64,000 bases of DNA from Bradyrhizobium sp. SK17 (GTDB lineage Bacteria; Pseudomonadota; Alphaproteobacteria; Rhizobiales; Xanthobacteraceae): contig NZ_CP025113.1 in assembly GCF_002831585.1 (NCBI RefSeq), positions 4,355,001 to 4,419,000 on the forward strand, read 5' to 3'. Below, piece by piece: positions 51,316 through 60,974 of the stretch. A model generated the notes under the pieces. It was not told the origin of the DNA, made no database searches, and was given only the letters and a program-made list of their open reading frames with translations. Every line of letters starts with the position of its first letter. Position 1 is the stretch's first letter. The position numbers and the translations under genes were made by a program.

Positions 51316-53115
51316 TTACGGATTGGCACCGCCGGTGACGCCGGTGCAACCGTCCTTGCTGCCGCCGGAAGCGAGCGCGATGGCGACACCCGAGCCGGCC
51401 GTCAGCACGCCGTTCTTGATGCGGGTCTGCCATGCGGAAGTCAGCGCCGAAAAACTGTTGTTCCGCAGGATGGCCGGGGCCTGATTGGCCGTCGGATTCT
51501 GGTAGAACCAGTTCAGGAAGTTGATCAGGTTCTGCCCGTTGGTGTTGTTGCCATAGCAGCTATAGAGATAGAGGAAGGTGGTGCCCGACAGCGGATAGGC
51601 GCCATTGCCGTTGGTCAGCGGGAGGACCGAGAGGCCTCCGACCGACAGTCCGCCGTGATTGGTGGACGGCTCGGTCGCAGGGTAGTTGATGCCATACACG
51701 TTGTAGGCGGCCCAGGTCGATGTCGTCGATGGAGGCGTCAGGGCCGCGTCGCCCCAGGCAGTGTTCACGGCAGCCGGTGTCGGCGCGATGAACGTCGGGC
51801 TCGTCGTCGTGGTGGTCGCCGGGATGTAGGTGCCGTGGATGCGCTGGTACTCGTTCTGCACCGAGGCAGAATTCGGCGCATTGCTGGCGATGGCGAAGGG
51901 CTTCACGAAGTCGCCGCTGACATAGCCGATGCTGTTCGAGGTGTTGGCGACCCCGGACTGAACTCCGCCGCTTCCGGTTGCACCAACCCAGTTGTTTGTG
52001 ATCGTCGTGTTGTTGATGTTGGCGATCAGGTTGCTGAAGCTGGTGCTCGGCAGGTTGGTGGCGCCGAAGATCGTCGCGTATTTGGCGGTGCCATTCTTGT
52101 CGATCAGCGGGCAGACCGCCTTCAGATAGTTGGTCAGAATGAAGCTCGTGCCGCTGCCATCCGAGCGGTACACGACCTTGATCGGCGCAGACGTGGTCGT
52201 GTACTGCGCGGCGGTTCCGATGCCGTTGCCGACATTGGTGTAGTAGAACGGCTGCGACACCAAGGTGCCGGTGCTGTCAAGAGTTGGAATGCTGGTCGAG
52301 CTGCTCCAGTCGGTCACCAAGCCCGAGAAGATCGCGCAGAGTTGTGCGCCCGAGAGCTGGATGGCGCCGCCGGCCACGATATTGCCGCCAGACTTGACCT
52401 GTGAATTGGGCGTGAAGCTCAGATTGACTGGGATGGCCACCGGAACCTCGAAGGCCGGCAACTGCAGCGGCTGACCCCAGCTCGACGTATTGTAGCTGAC
52501 GTTGGTGGAGCCGCTCGCGGTCACCGTGGCCGGCAGCGAATTCCAGTTGGTGGTCGGAGTAAAGGTGATCGACGAGGTCGTCATGGCCGCGAGGGTCGCG
52601 GGCAGCGGCGAATCGCCGAGGCCGACGTCCACGCGCGGATAGGGATAGGAGCCGAAGGTCGTGTTGAGGGTGTCGACATACGGCGGCTGTGCGGAGGGGA
52701 ACAGCGGCTGCTGCGACGTGGAGGTCAGGCTGAACGTGGCCGGAGGAGTGACCGTGCCGCCGTACCACTGGCTCGGCTTGTTGGAGATGTAGCCACGCAG
52801 GCCGTTGCCGCTGCCGACACCGGCGTACATGCCCTGCACCGACGTCACGATCGTGCAGGTGTTCGGCAGCAGGCCGGGGGTCGGCGTATTGGCGTTGAAG
52901 CTGGACGAGAACGTAAAGCCGTCGGTCCAGCCCGACGCACCGACGGTCGCGCCGGTGTAGCAGTCGAAGATCTGGCGGAAGGCTTCGGAGGCGAGCGTGC
53001 TGCCGCCGAAGTAGAGGCCGTTGCTGGCCGCCGCATTCGCCGGCGTGGCTGCCGACGAGGCGAGCAGCGCGAGCACCGAAGCGGTGCCGAGCAGTTTGGT
53101 GGATTGCAGTTTCAT
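51316..53115 (-). CDS. Secreted PstS-like (phosphate-binding-type) protein 2
   Basis: This 599-residue paralogue of the gene at 48806 starts at ATG 53115 (AGGA eight bases upstream) with a signal peptide ending PANA. It has LYFGGSTLASEAFRQIFDCYTG, VTDWSSS and the intact phosphate-loop-like VVYRSDGSGTSFILTNYL. It ends KDGCTGVTGGANP. The long Ser/Thr/Asn-rich inserts and lack of a Pst transporter suggest a cell-surface or released protein. Its own terminator and promoter region make it a separate unit. Family reading is by motif; phosphate binding is likely but not shown. Confidence 0.84.
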   Translation of the reverse strand: MKLQSTKLLGTASVLALLASSAATPANAAASNGLYFGGSTLASEAFRQIFDCYTGATVGASGWTDGFTFSSSFNANTPTPGLLPNTCTIVTSVQGMYAGVGSGNGLRGYISNKPSQWYGGTVTPPATFSLTSTSQQPLFPSAQPPYVDTLNTTFGSYPYPRVDVGLGDSPLPATLAAMTTSSITFTPTTNWNSLPATVTASGSTNVSYNTSSWGQPLQLPAFEVPVAIPVNLSFTPNSQVKSGGNIVAGGAIQLSGAQLCAIFSGLVTDWSSSTSIPTLDSTGTLVSQPFYYTNVGNGIGTAAQYTTTSAPIKVVYRSDGSGTSFILTNYLKAVCPLIDKNGTAKYATIFGATNLPSTSFSNLIANINNTTITNNWVGATGSGGVQSGVANTSNSIGYVSGDFVKPFAIASNAPNSASVQNEYQRIHGTYIPATTTTTSPTFIAPTPAAVNTAWGDAALTPPSTTSTWAAYNVYGINYPATEPSTNHGGLSVGGLSVLPLTNGNGAYPLSGTTFLYLYSCYGNNTNGQNLINFLNWFYQNPTANQAPAILRNNSFSALTSAWQTRIKNGVLTAGSGVAIALASGGSKDGCTGVTGGANP

Positions 53116-53182
53116 TTCACTCATCCTGTGGGGTTGGTCACCGGACGCGCGTCGTCATCCCGTCGTCACGAGACTGCAAAGT

Positions 53183-53240
53183 AATCTTCAGATTAGATGA
53201 AGTTGTTTTGCTGCCTATTCCAGATTCATGAGATGAATCT
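53183..53240. promoter_or_regulatory. Paired palindromes upstream of PstS-like gene 2
   Basis: Two exact dyads share the half-site AGATT/AATCT: AATCT-TC-AGATT (53183-53194) and AGATTCAT-GAG-ATGAATCT (53222-53240). They lie 68-125 bp before the start of PstS-like gene 2, in an AT-rich part of the 369-bp divergent gap with the GT41 gene. They may be a regulator site for one or both genes. No PhoB-type TGTCA repeats were found. Confidence 0.45.
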
Positions 53241-53484
53241 AAGAAAAAACAAAGGTCCCGTACGTCGACGTCATGTCTCCGTCGCCGATGATGAGCTTCA
53301 CGTCTAATAGACAACTTTGAACGCGGCTTCGCGCAGAGATTATTTTCGATATTGATCTGAAAAAAATCTTGGCAACGGGTCGCGAGATGATCTATGGCTT
53401 CTTGGTCTGACGCTGTGCTGCCAGACGATGCAATGTCCGGTAGTACAACTTTCGCGTGATCTCATCTCGAGCGGAGCCTCCTAC

Positions 53485-55698
53485 ATGGAAGACAATCCGA
53501 GCGGGCCACTTGCGATTCGCGTGGAGCATGGCGGCCATGCGATTTTGGTGCGGCCGGTGCAGCAGCCGTTCGCAAACGTGCGCGGCGAGCTTCCGTCGTC
53601 CAGCCTGAGGCGCGCGCAGGATCTGCATCAACAGGGCGTCACGCATGCCAGGCAGGATCGCTGGCGCCAGGCGCTGCGGGCGTTCAACGAGGCGGCGCGG
53701 CTCGCACCGGAGCAGCCGGCTTTCAACTACTGCAAGGGTGTCGCGCTGTGCCGCTTCGACCGCTTCGACGATGCCCGCGAGGCATTCATGGCGGAACTTC
53801 GCGTGCTGCCGACGCATGCGCCGGCGCTGGCCGAGATCGGCACCTGCCTTGCGCGCACCGGGCGCACGCGCGACGGCATTCCCTATCTTCAAGAGGGACT
53901 GCGGCTGATGCCCAACATGCAGCTCGCGCAATACAGCCTCGGCCTGGCGCTGTTAACCGAGAACAGACGTGACGAGGCTATCCAAGCGCTCGACCGAGCG
54001 ATCGACCTTGATGGCGCCTACGCGGATGCCTACCGCACGCGCGGCCTCGCTTATGTGATGGATGGTCAATTCGACAGGGCCGTGGAGGATCTGCGGGCCG
54101 CCTCCACGATCGACAGCCAGAACTACAAGGCGATCATCGAGCTCGGGATGAATTTCGGCGCTGCCGCCCGCGACCTGCAGGCAGCGCGGTTGTTCGAACT
54201 CGCCGCCGAAAGTGCGCCAACGGTCGCCTTGCCGCAATACATGTACGGCCACTTCCTGATCAACCAGCGGCAGTTTGAGCGCGGGCTGGGCTTTATCGAC
54301 CGCGCGCTCGCGCTCGATCCGCTGCAGGCCGAACATCACGTGGCCCGTGGATTCGGCTTCCTCGGACAGGGCCGCATCGAGGATGCGGTCGGGGCCTATC
54401 GGCGTGCGGGCGAACTCGATCCCGGCAGCGCCATGGTCGCCGGCACCCTGCTGTTTGCGCTCCAGCACAAGCCGGGCGTCACCCGCGACGAGCTGTTCCG
54501 CGAGCACAAGCGATGGGCAGCGCTGTATCGGCCGAGCGCGCCGCAGGATCGCCTTGCGTTCCCGAACACGCCGGAACCGGCGCGCAAGCCGCGGCTTGGC
54601 CTCGTATCGGCGGATATGCATCGGCATGCGGTGGCGTTCCTCACCCTGCGCGCCTTCGAGGCGCTCGCGGAGCTCGGCTACGAGATCGTTTGCTACAAGA
54701 CCGACAGCAAGCGCCAGGACGACGATTTCAGCGAGCGCTACAAGGCGATTGCCCTGAATTGGCGTGACGTGTCCGGGCTCAATGACGTGGCGCTGGCGCA
54801 GCAGATTGCGGACGATCACGTCGATGTCCTGTTCGACCTCTCCGGCCACACTGCCGGTAACCGTCTGTCGCTGTTCGCGACGCGTGCTGCGCCGATCCAG
54901 CTCGGCTGGGCGGGCTACGTCGGGACGGTCGGCCTCGACACCTATGATGGCCTCATCGCGGATGCGGTGGAAATTCCCCCGGAGCATGACGCAGCCTATG
55001 TCGAGCGTCCGATCCGGCTGCCGGACTGCTATGTCTGTTATCATCCGCCCACCAATGCGCCGGAAGTGCCATCGCTGCCGTGCTTGAACGAGGGCCGCTT
55101 CACCTTCGGCTGCTTCAATCGCCCGGCCAAGCTCAACGAAGAGGTCGGCAAGGCCTGGGCGCGCATTCTCGAATTGGTGCCGGACTCGCGCATCCTGATG
55201 GTCTATGGCGGCCTTGGCGAGGCGAGCACGCGTGACGCCATCCATGGCGTGCTCGGCCGCGGCGGCGTGCCGATGGAGCGGGTGGAGCTGGTCGGCGAGA
55301 GCGAGCAGATCAAGCTGTTGCAGGCCTACGGTCAGGTCGATCTCGCGCTCGATCCGTTCCCGTACTCCGCCGGCGTCACCACGCTCGAGGCAATGTGGAT
55401 GGGCGTTCCGACCGTCACCTTCGTCGGCGACACCTTTGCGGGCCGGCACTCAGCGGCCCATTTGACGGGGGCAGGGTTCGCCAGCTTCTGTGCTCACAGC
55501 ATCGACGACTACGTCGCCATGGCGGTCGACTGGAGCTGCCGCCGCGATGAGCTCGCGGAGCTGCGCCGCGGCCTGCGCGACCGCGTCGCGGCCTCGCCGC
55601 TCTGCGATCCCCCGCGCTTCGCGAACAACCTGTCCCGCGAACTGATGCGGCTGTGGACCGAATGGTGCGCGGCGAAGAATGCCCGGGATGCAGCGTAG
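53485..55698 (+). CDS. TPR-containing GT41 (OGT/SPINDLY-type) glycosyltransferase
   Basis: This 737-residue protein has about nine tetratricopeptide repeats (residues ~35-340; for example ALRAFNEAARLAPEQPAFNY, EAIQALDRAIDLDGAYADAY) and a C-terminal GT41 catalytic region from about 367 (RLGLVSADMHRHAVAFL, FDLSGHTAGNRLSLFATRAAPIQLGWAGYVGTVGLD, FTFGCFNRPAKLNEEV, DLALDPFPYSAGVTTLEAMWMGVPTVTF). The family attaches GlcNAc or hexoses to proteins in the cytoplasm. ATG 53485 follows GGAG by eight bases. Its place beside a giant TPS-type exoprotein recalls HMW1C, a GT41 enzyme that glycosylates the HMW1 adhesin before export. Target is inferred. Confidence 0.92.
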   Translation: MEDNPSGPLAIRVEHGGHAILVRPVQQPFANVRGELPSSSLRRAQDLHQQGVTHARQDRWRQALRAFNEAARLAPEQPAFNYCKGVALCRFDRFDDAREAFMAELRVLPTHAPALAEIGTCLARTGRTRDGIPYLQEGLRLMPNMQLAQYSLGLALLTENRRDEAIQALDRAIDLDGAYADAYRTRGLAYVMDGQFDRAVEDLRAASTIDSQNYKAIIELGMNFGAAARDLQAARLFELAAESAPTVALPQYMYGHFLINQRQFERGLGFIDRALALDPLQAEHHVARGFGFLGQGRIEDAVGAYRRAGELDPGSAMVAGTLLFALQHKPGVTRDELFREHKRWAALYRPSAPQDRLAFPNTPEPARKPRLGLVSADMHRHAVAFLTLRAFEALAELGYEIVCYKTDSKRQDDDFSERYKAIALNWRDVSGLNDVALAQQIADDHVDVLFDLSGHTAGNRLSLFATRAAPIQLGWAGYVGTVGLDTYDGLIADAVEIPPEHDAAYVERPIRLPDCYVCYHPPTNAPEVPSLPCLNEGRFTFGCFNRPAKLNEEVGKAWARILELVPDSRILMVYGGLGEASTRDAIHGVLGRGGVPMERVELVGESEQIKLLQAYGQVDLALDPFPYSAGVTTLEAMWMGVPTVTFVGDTFAGRHSAAHLTGAGFASFCAHSIDDYVAMAVDWSCRRDELAELRRGLRDRVAASPLCDPPRFANNLSRELMRLWTEWCAAKNARDAA

Positions 55699-55811
55699 CG
55701 CACATTGATTTCGCCGTCGCCGGACCTGTCCCGGTGATGCCCGGCCCGGCTGCGACGAAGCAAAACGCCAGTGCCGTGAAGGCGCCGGCTGGCGAACAAG
55801 GGACCATTCCG

Positions 55812-58265
55812 ATGTCAAAGGCAGGGACCAACGAGGCACATGCGATACAAGCAGGGCTTGCGTTGCTGAAGGGAGGGTCATCGGAGCGGCGCGAGGAATT
55901 TGTCCGGAGTGTCGTGGATCGCGCGATTGCTCTATTTCGCGATGGTCAGCTCAACAGTGCGGATGTGCTACTTGAGACCATTGAGCACGAAGCCGGCGTA
56001 CGCCAGCGTGCGTTGCACATGCGTGGCGTGATCGCGCTGTATCGCGGCGAGGACGAGCAAGCGCTCGAACTGCTCGAGGAGGCGATCCGGCTCGATCCCG
56101 CCGATAACGAAGCGCACGCCAATCTCGGTGCGCTCCTGCTCAAGGACCATCAGCATCCGCAGGCACTCGCCGCGTTTGCGGCGGCGTTGACGCTGCGGCC
56201 GGACAACGTGCCGGCCCTGTTCGGCCTGGCGCAGGCGCTGACGAAGCTTGATCTGACCGACTTCGCCCACAACGCGTACCGCGACATCCGGGCTCACGCG
56301 CCCGACTATGTCGAGCCGGTGGTCGATTTCGCGACGCTGCTCAACGACATGGGCCGTACCGACGAGGCCATTGAAGTCGTACGCGACATGCTGGCGCGGC
56401 ACCCCGATCATGCGCATCTGCACACGGTTCTCTTCATCTGTCTGTTCGTTCACGGCGACTGGCGCGCCGCGTGGCCGCACAACGAATGGCGATTGAAGGA
56501 GCCGGAGGTGCTTAAGCACCTGTTGCCGACCCAGCGGCCGCGCTGGGAGGGTGAGGATCTCGCCGGCAAGACGATCCTGCTGCAATGCGAGCAGGGATTC
56601 GGCGACATCATCCAGTTCGTGCGTTATGCGCCGATGGTCAAGGCACGGGGCGGCCGCGTAATCCTCCGTGCACATCAGCAGCTGCTGTCACTGATGCGAT
56701 CCGTGCCCGGTATCGACGATCTCTTCAGCAACGAGGAGACGGCGCCGGCGTTCGACCTGCACGTGCCGTTGATGTCGCTGCCGCTCATCTTCGGAACACA
56801 AAGCGACACGGTTCCGGCGCCGGTCCCCTACATCACACCGGATCCGGGGCGGATCGCGCAGTGGCGCGAGCGTCTGGCGAACTACGCCGGTATCTCCGTC
56901 GGTTTGGTTTGGCAAGGCAATCCGGCGCATCCCAACGACTGGCACCGCTCGATCCGGCTCGGCCAGCTGCGACCCTTGCTCGACTGTCCGGGTGCGCGGT
57001 TCGTCAGCCTGCAGATCGGTCCCGGCGAACAACAGGTGCAGGAGTTCGCCGGCCGTATCCTCGATGCCGCTCAGCTGATCGATCCGACGTCGTTTGCCGA
57101 CGTGGCGGCGATCATCGCCAATCTCGATCTCGTCATCACGGTCGACAGTGCGATTGCGCATCTCGCCGGCGCCATGGGCAAGCCGGTTTGGATCCTGCTT
57201 GCCAGCTCCAGTGATTGGCGTTGGCTCAAGGATCGCGCGGATACGCCCTGGTACCCGCAGGCGCTGCTGTTCCGGCAGAAGGACGCGGGCGACTGGGCCG
57301 GCGTGGTTGCTCGGCTGCGCGCCGCATTGTGGTCCTTCGCCGGCTCCAGTGCTTCGTCTTCGATGGGCGGGAACGCAGATCCGGTGATCGCCTCGGCGTT
57401 GCGGATGACGGCGAGCCCACGCGAAGCCAGTCCGGTCCTCTGCGATGCATTGTTCGTCGAGGCCTGTCGCCAGAGCCGCACAGGACATCTCGATCGATCG
57501 AAGGCGCTGTTCGAGAAGGTTCTTTCTCTTGACCCCGGTCATGTCAACACATTGTGCAATCTCGGCGCGTTGGAACTCGTTTTGGGTAACGCGAGGCGTG
57601 CGCACACTTTGCTGCACACTGCGGTCACCCAGGCTCCTGATCTCGCACCGGCACGCATGGCGTTGGCCGATGCGTTGATGGCCGCTGAGAAAGCCGAGCA
57701 GGCGCTCGTGCAGTATCGCAGGGCAATCGAACTGGCGCCTGCGAGCGCCGATGTTCATGCAGCGTACGCCAATGCGCTGTGCAAACTCGGTGACAACGAG
57801 CACGCAAGCGGCATGCACGCCGACATGACAAGGCGCCTCATCGATCAGCATTATCGCAAGGCGTTGGAACTCGCGCCCGTCAACGATACGGTGCATGCCA
57901 AATATGCGTTGGCGCTATGCGGGTTTGGCGATTTCGACACTGCGATGACGCACTTCCTCGCAGCAACGAAGATCAATCAGCAGCAGTCGCCCGAGTTCTA
58001 CGAAGCCTTGGGCCGTGCCTGCGTCACGCGAGGCAACCTGCATGGCGCCGAAATCAGCCTGAAACATGCGATTGCACTCGATCCGAGCCGTGTGACCGCT
58101 CATTGTGCTCTGGGCGATCTCTCGCTCGCACGTCAACAGCATGATGAAGCGGAAGCCAGTTTCCGTACAGCGCTGGCGTTCGATACGCAATGCGTCGTGG
58201 CCTTGCAGGGAATAGAACGTGTGCAGGCGTCACAGCGGACGGTGATCGCGAGCGGAATGTCGTGA
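55812..58265 (+). CDS. TPR protein with GT9-like glycosyltransferase domain
   Basis: This ~817-residue protein has N-terminal TPRs (ALELLEEAIRLDPADNEAHANLG and neighbours), a central domain at about 255-510 resembling ADP-heptose/GT9 transferases (LLQCEQGFGDIIQFVRYAPMVKARGG, ISVGLVWQGNPAHPNDWHRSI, DLVITVDSAIAHLAGAMGKPVWILL), and a second TPR array to the end (about 560-810). ATG 55812 follows AAGGGA by nine bases; ATG 55737 is a possible earlier start. It is cytoplasmic and follows the GT41 gene by 113 bp, so both may act on the same protein targets. The donor sugar is unknown. Confidence 0.88.
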   Translation: MSKAGTNEAHAIQAGLALLKGGSSERREEFVRSVVDRAIALFRDGQLNSADVLLETIEHEAGVRQRALHMRGVIALYRGEDEQALELLEEAIRLDPADNEAHANLGALLLKDHQHPQALAAFAAALTLRPDNVPALFGLAQALTKLDLTDFAHNAYRDIRAHAPDYVEPVVDFATLLNDMGRTDEAIEVVRDMLARHPDHAHLHTVLFICLFVHGDWRAAWPHNEWRLKEPEVLKHLLPTQRPRWEGEDLAGKTILLQCEQGFGDIIQFVRYAPMVKARGGRVILRAHQQLLSLMRSVPGIDDLFSNEETAPAFDLHVPLMSLPLIFGTQSDTVPAPVPYITPDPGRIAQWRERLANYAGISVGLVWQGNPAHPNDWHRSIRLGQLRPLLDCPGARFVSLQIGPGEQQVQEFAGRILDAAQLIDPTSFADVAAIIANLDLVITVDSAIAHLAGAMGKPVWILLASSSDWRWLKDRADTPWYPQALLFRQKDAGDWAGVVARLRAALWSFAGSSASSSMGGNADPVIASALRMTASPREASPVLCDALFVEACRQSRTGHLDRSKALFEKVLSLDPGHVNTLCNLGALELVLGNARRAHTLLHTAVTQAPDLAPARMALADALMAAEKAEQALVQYRRAIELAPASADVHAAYANALCKLGDNEHASGMHADMTRRLIDQHYRKALELAPVNDTVHAKYALALCGFGDFDTAMTHFLAATKINQQQSPEFYEALGRACVTRGNLHGAEISLKHAIALDPSRVTAHCALGDLSLARQQHDEAEASFRTALAFDTQCVVALQGIERVQASQRTVIASGMS

Positions 58266-58546
58266 CGTGGGTGTCGTCGCGAGCGACAGCCATCTTGCTG
58301 GCGCGCAACGTTGCGTCGTCGATGGAACCTGGCGAACGGGATTTGCGATCGACGCCGCTTCGAGTGTAGCAAAATCAACGCTCGCTTCGTGTCGAAGAGA
58401 GCAAATGCATGTCATCGTCTGTAGCGAGGTGTGTCGCAAAATAACTGCTCGTTGTGGTTTCATTGCCGTGTCATTTACTGCGGCTAGAAACGGCGCGACC
58501 GGATGGAAGCGTCTCAAATGCCGCGGTTGGGGATGGGGTCCCTGGA

Positions 58547-59179
58547 ATGAGCGACACCACTCGAGCGGCGTTGCTCACACTCCTCGTCGCAAGTTACGAC
58601 GACCTCAAACAACGTTTGACGCGTCGGGCCGGATCGGCCGATCTTGCCAACGAAGCCTTGCAGGACACGTTTCTGCGCTTGAGCAATGCGGATGGAATCG
58701 GACCCGTTCGCGACCTCCATGCATATCTGTTCCGCGTGGCGATGAGCGCCATCAGCAATCGTCGGGTGGCGGAGCGGCGGCGCCGCGTGGTGCGCGAAGC
58801 GGACCCGCTGTTCGATCTACCGGACGAAACGCCGGGTCCGGACCGGATCATCGAGGCGCGTTCGGAGATCAACGCGCTCAAGCGCTCCATCGAGGAGTTA
58901 CCGGCCCGGCGTCGCGAGATATTCATGGCGATATGCGTTGAAGATGCGCCGCTGAGGCTCGTCGCGGAGCGCTTTGGCGTCAGCGTTCGGACGGTGCAGG
59001 TTGAGCTCAAGCAGGCGTTGGCGCATTGCGCGATCTGTCTCGATCGCAACGCGCGGATGTCCGGAGTCGCATTTCGGCGTCGAGGTCCGTTCGGCCAGCG
59101 GGATCACGCGCCGCGGGCCCCGCTGGGCGATGAAACTACGGTGCTGGCACAGCGGTTGCCGTTGGGCGACGGCAGGTGA
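58547..59179 (+). CDS. ECF-type (FecI-like) RNA polymerase sigma factor
   Basis: This 210-residue protein has a sigma-70 region 2 (YDDLKQRLTRRAGSADLANEALQDTFLRLSN, LHAYLFRVAMSAISNRRVAERRRR) and region 4 (IEELPARRREIFMAICVEDAPLRLVAERFGVSVRTVQVELKQAL). The style is FecI-like, but no FecR anti-sigma gene or TonB receptor is nearby. ATG 58547 has a purine-rich stretch upstream. The stop is six bases before gspE, so it is the first gene of the T2SS operon and probably controls it. The ~40 residues after region 4 are Arg-rich and look unstructured. Confidence 0.9.
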   Translation: MSDTTRAALLTLLVASYDDLKQRLTRRAGSADLANEALQDTFLRLSNADGIGPVRDLHAYLFRVAMSAISNRRVAERRRRVVREADPLFDLPDETPGPDRIIEARSEINALKRSIEELPARRREIFMAICVEDAPLRLVAERFGVSVRTVQVELKQALAHCAICLDRNARMSGVAFRRRGPFGQRDHAPRAPLGDETTVLAQRLPLGDGR

Positions 59180-59185
59180 CATGTG

Positions 59186-60967
59186 ATGGATCAGCAGGCT
59201 CACAGCGTCGGACATCATGCCTCGACCAGCGGAACGAGCCTGGTCGATCGAGGGGCAGCCATAGCAGTGCGTGAAAGCAATACGGCTGCCACGCCGCCGA
59301 TCGACTTCATGACTTATCTTGCCGGCAAGGGCGCGTTGCGCGACGGGCAGAAGGAAGACATCGCCGGTCGGACCCGCAACGCCGACGGATCGGCAGGCAA
59401 TGTCGATTGGAGCGCAGTCACGAAACTGACCCCCTCGGCGCTGGCGGACGAACTCGCAAGCTTCTATCGATGTGATCGTGCCCGTCGCGACGATCTGGTG
59501 GATGGGCGCTTCGCCGGCGGCGAGATGTCGACCCGCTTTCTCAAGGAGGAGCGGCTGTTTCCGTATGAAAGCGCAGCCGGAAAGTTGCGCCTTGCGGTGG
59601 TCGTTCCGATCGATGACGAGACCGTGCGGGCGGTCGAGCTGGTGTTGCGCCGACCGGTCGCGCTCGCGGTGGCGACCGCCGAAGACCTGGAGGCGGCGCT
59701 TGCATTGCGGCTCGAGGCGGAGCAGCCCAGCGATGCTCAGGAAGCCGGCGCGAGCGCGGGCGAGGACAACCTCGACAATCTGCGCGACCTTGCGCGCGGT
59801 GCGCCGGTGGTACGGGCGCTGGATGACTTGTTGCGCCTCGCTGTCGAGCAGCGGGCGACGGATCTCCACATTGAGCCGGCGGGGAATGCGTTGCAGGTGC
59901 GATTGCGCGTTGACGGCATGCTGAAGCATGTGGCGGCGCCGCCGATCAGCATGGCGAAGGGAATCTTGTCGCGCCTCAAGATCATGGCCGGCCTTAACAT
60001 CACCGAACGTCGGCTGGCGCAGGACGGGCGTGCCCATATCGTGGTCAGCGGCAACGAGATCGATTTGCGCGTCGCGACCATGCCCACGATGCACGGCGAA
60101 TGCGCCGTCATTCGGTTGTTGCGCAAGGGAGCAGGGTTGGTCTCGATCGACCAGATCGGCCTCAGCGCGCGCAACGAATCGATTCTGCGCAAGGCGTTGC
60201 AGGCGCCCTATGGCATGGTCATCGTCACCGGACCGACTGGATCGGGCAAGACCACGACGCTCGCGGCGTCGCTGGCGGTCATCAATGAGGCGACCCGCAA
60301 GATCCTGACCGTGGAGGATCCGGTCGAGTACCAGATTCCCGGCATCACGCAGACCCAGGTGCATCCCGGGATCGGATTGACCTTTGCGTCGGCGTTGCGC
60401 TCGTTCATGCGGCTCGATCCCGACGTCATCATGGTCGGTGAAATGCGCGATTCCGAGACCGCTCATATCGGCGTCCATGCCGCGCTGACCGGGCATCTCG
60501 TCCTGACGACATTACACACCAACACCGCGGCGGGCGCGATCACGCGACTGATCGACATGGGCATCGAGAGCTTCCTGCTCGCGTCGTGCGCGCGGGTCAT
60601 CGTGGCGCAGCGGCTGGTACGGATCCTGTGCGACCATTGCAAAGAGAGCTACCGATTGTCAGCCGCGGACGTGGCTGCCGACGAGCGTTATGCCGCGCTC
60701 GGGATTGCGGCGGGCGAGGTGGTCTGTCGTCCCAAGGGCTGCGACTGGTGCGGCTCGACCGGGTTCCGCGGGCGCAAGGGCGTGTTCGAGATCATGGAGA
60801 TTGGTCCGGCCGTGCGACGGGCAATCGGGCCGAAGACCGATGCCTCCGAGCTCGAGGCCGTGGCGCGGGCTGCGGGGATGACGTCGATGACCGAGGACGG
60901 CATCGAAAAGCTGCGCGCCGGCCAGACCACGCTCGATGAAATCTTCCGCCTGACCACGAGTCTGTAG
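59186..60967 (+). CDS. gspE: Type II secretion ATPase GspE
   Basis: This 593-residue cytoplasmic ATPase drives pseudopilus assembly. It has an N-terminal platform-binding domain, then VEQRATDLHIEPAGNALQVRLRVDG, Walker A GPTGSGKT (349-356), LTVEDPVEYQIPGITQTQV, Walker B LDPDVIMVGEMRD, LTTLHTNTAAGAITRL, and a zinc-type cysteine set (LCDHC, later CRPKGCDWC). ATG 59186 was chosen because AGGTG lies seven bases upstream; a GTG directly before it is possible. It follows the sigma gene by six bases and precedes gspF by seven. Confidence 0.95.
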   Translation: MDQQAHSVGHHASTSGTSLVDRGAAIAVRESNTAATPPIDFMTYLAGKGALRDGQKEDIAGRTRNADGSAGNVDWSAVTKLTPSALADELASFYRCDRARRDDLVDGRFAGGEMSTRFLKEERLFPYESAAGKLRLAVVVPIDDETVRAVELVLRRPVALAVATAEDLEAALALRLEAEQPSDAQEAGASAGEDNLDNLRDLARGAPVVRALDDLLRLAVEQRATDLHIEPAGNALQVRLRVDGMLKHVAAPPISMAKGILSRLKIMAGLNITERRLAQDGRAHIVVSGNEIDLRVATMPTMHGECAVIRLLRKGAGLVSIDQIGLSARNESILRKALQAPYGMVIVTGPTGSGKTTTLAASLAVINEATRKILTVEDPVEYQIPGITQTQVHPGIGLTFASALRSFMRLDPDVIMVGEMRDSETAHIGVHAALTGHLVLTTLHTNTAAGAITRLIDMGIESFLLASCARVIVAQRLVRILCDHCKESYRLSAADVAADERYAALGIAAGEVVCRPKGCDWCGSTGFRGRKGVFEIMEIGPAVRRAIGPKTDASELEAVARAAGMTSMTEDGIEKLRAGQTTLDEIFRLTTSL

Positions 60968-60974
60968 GTGGATC

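Noticed and set aside
53116..53484. PhoB (PHO) box before the PstS-like gene
   Set aside because: No pair of TGTCA-type direct repeats with 11-bp spacing was found on either strand.
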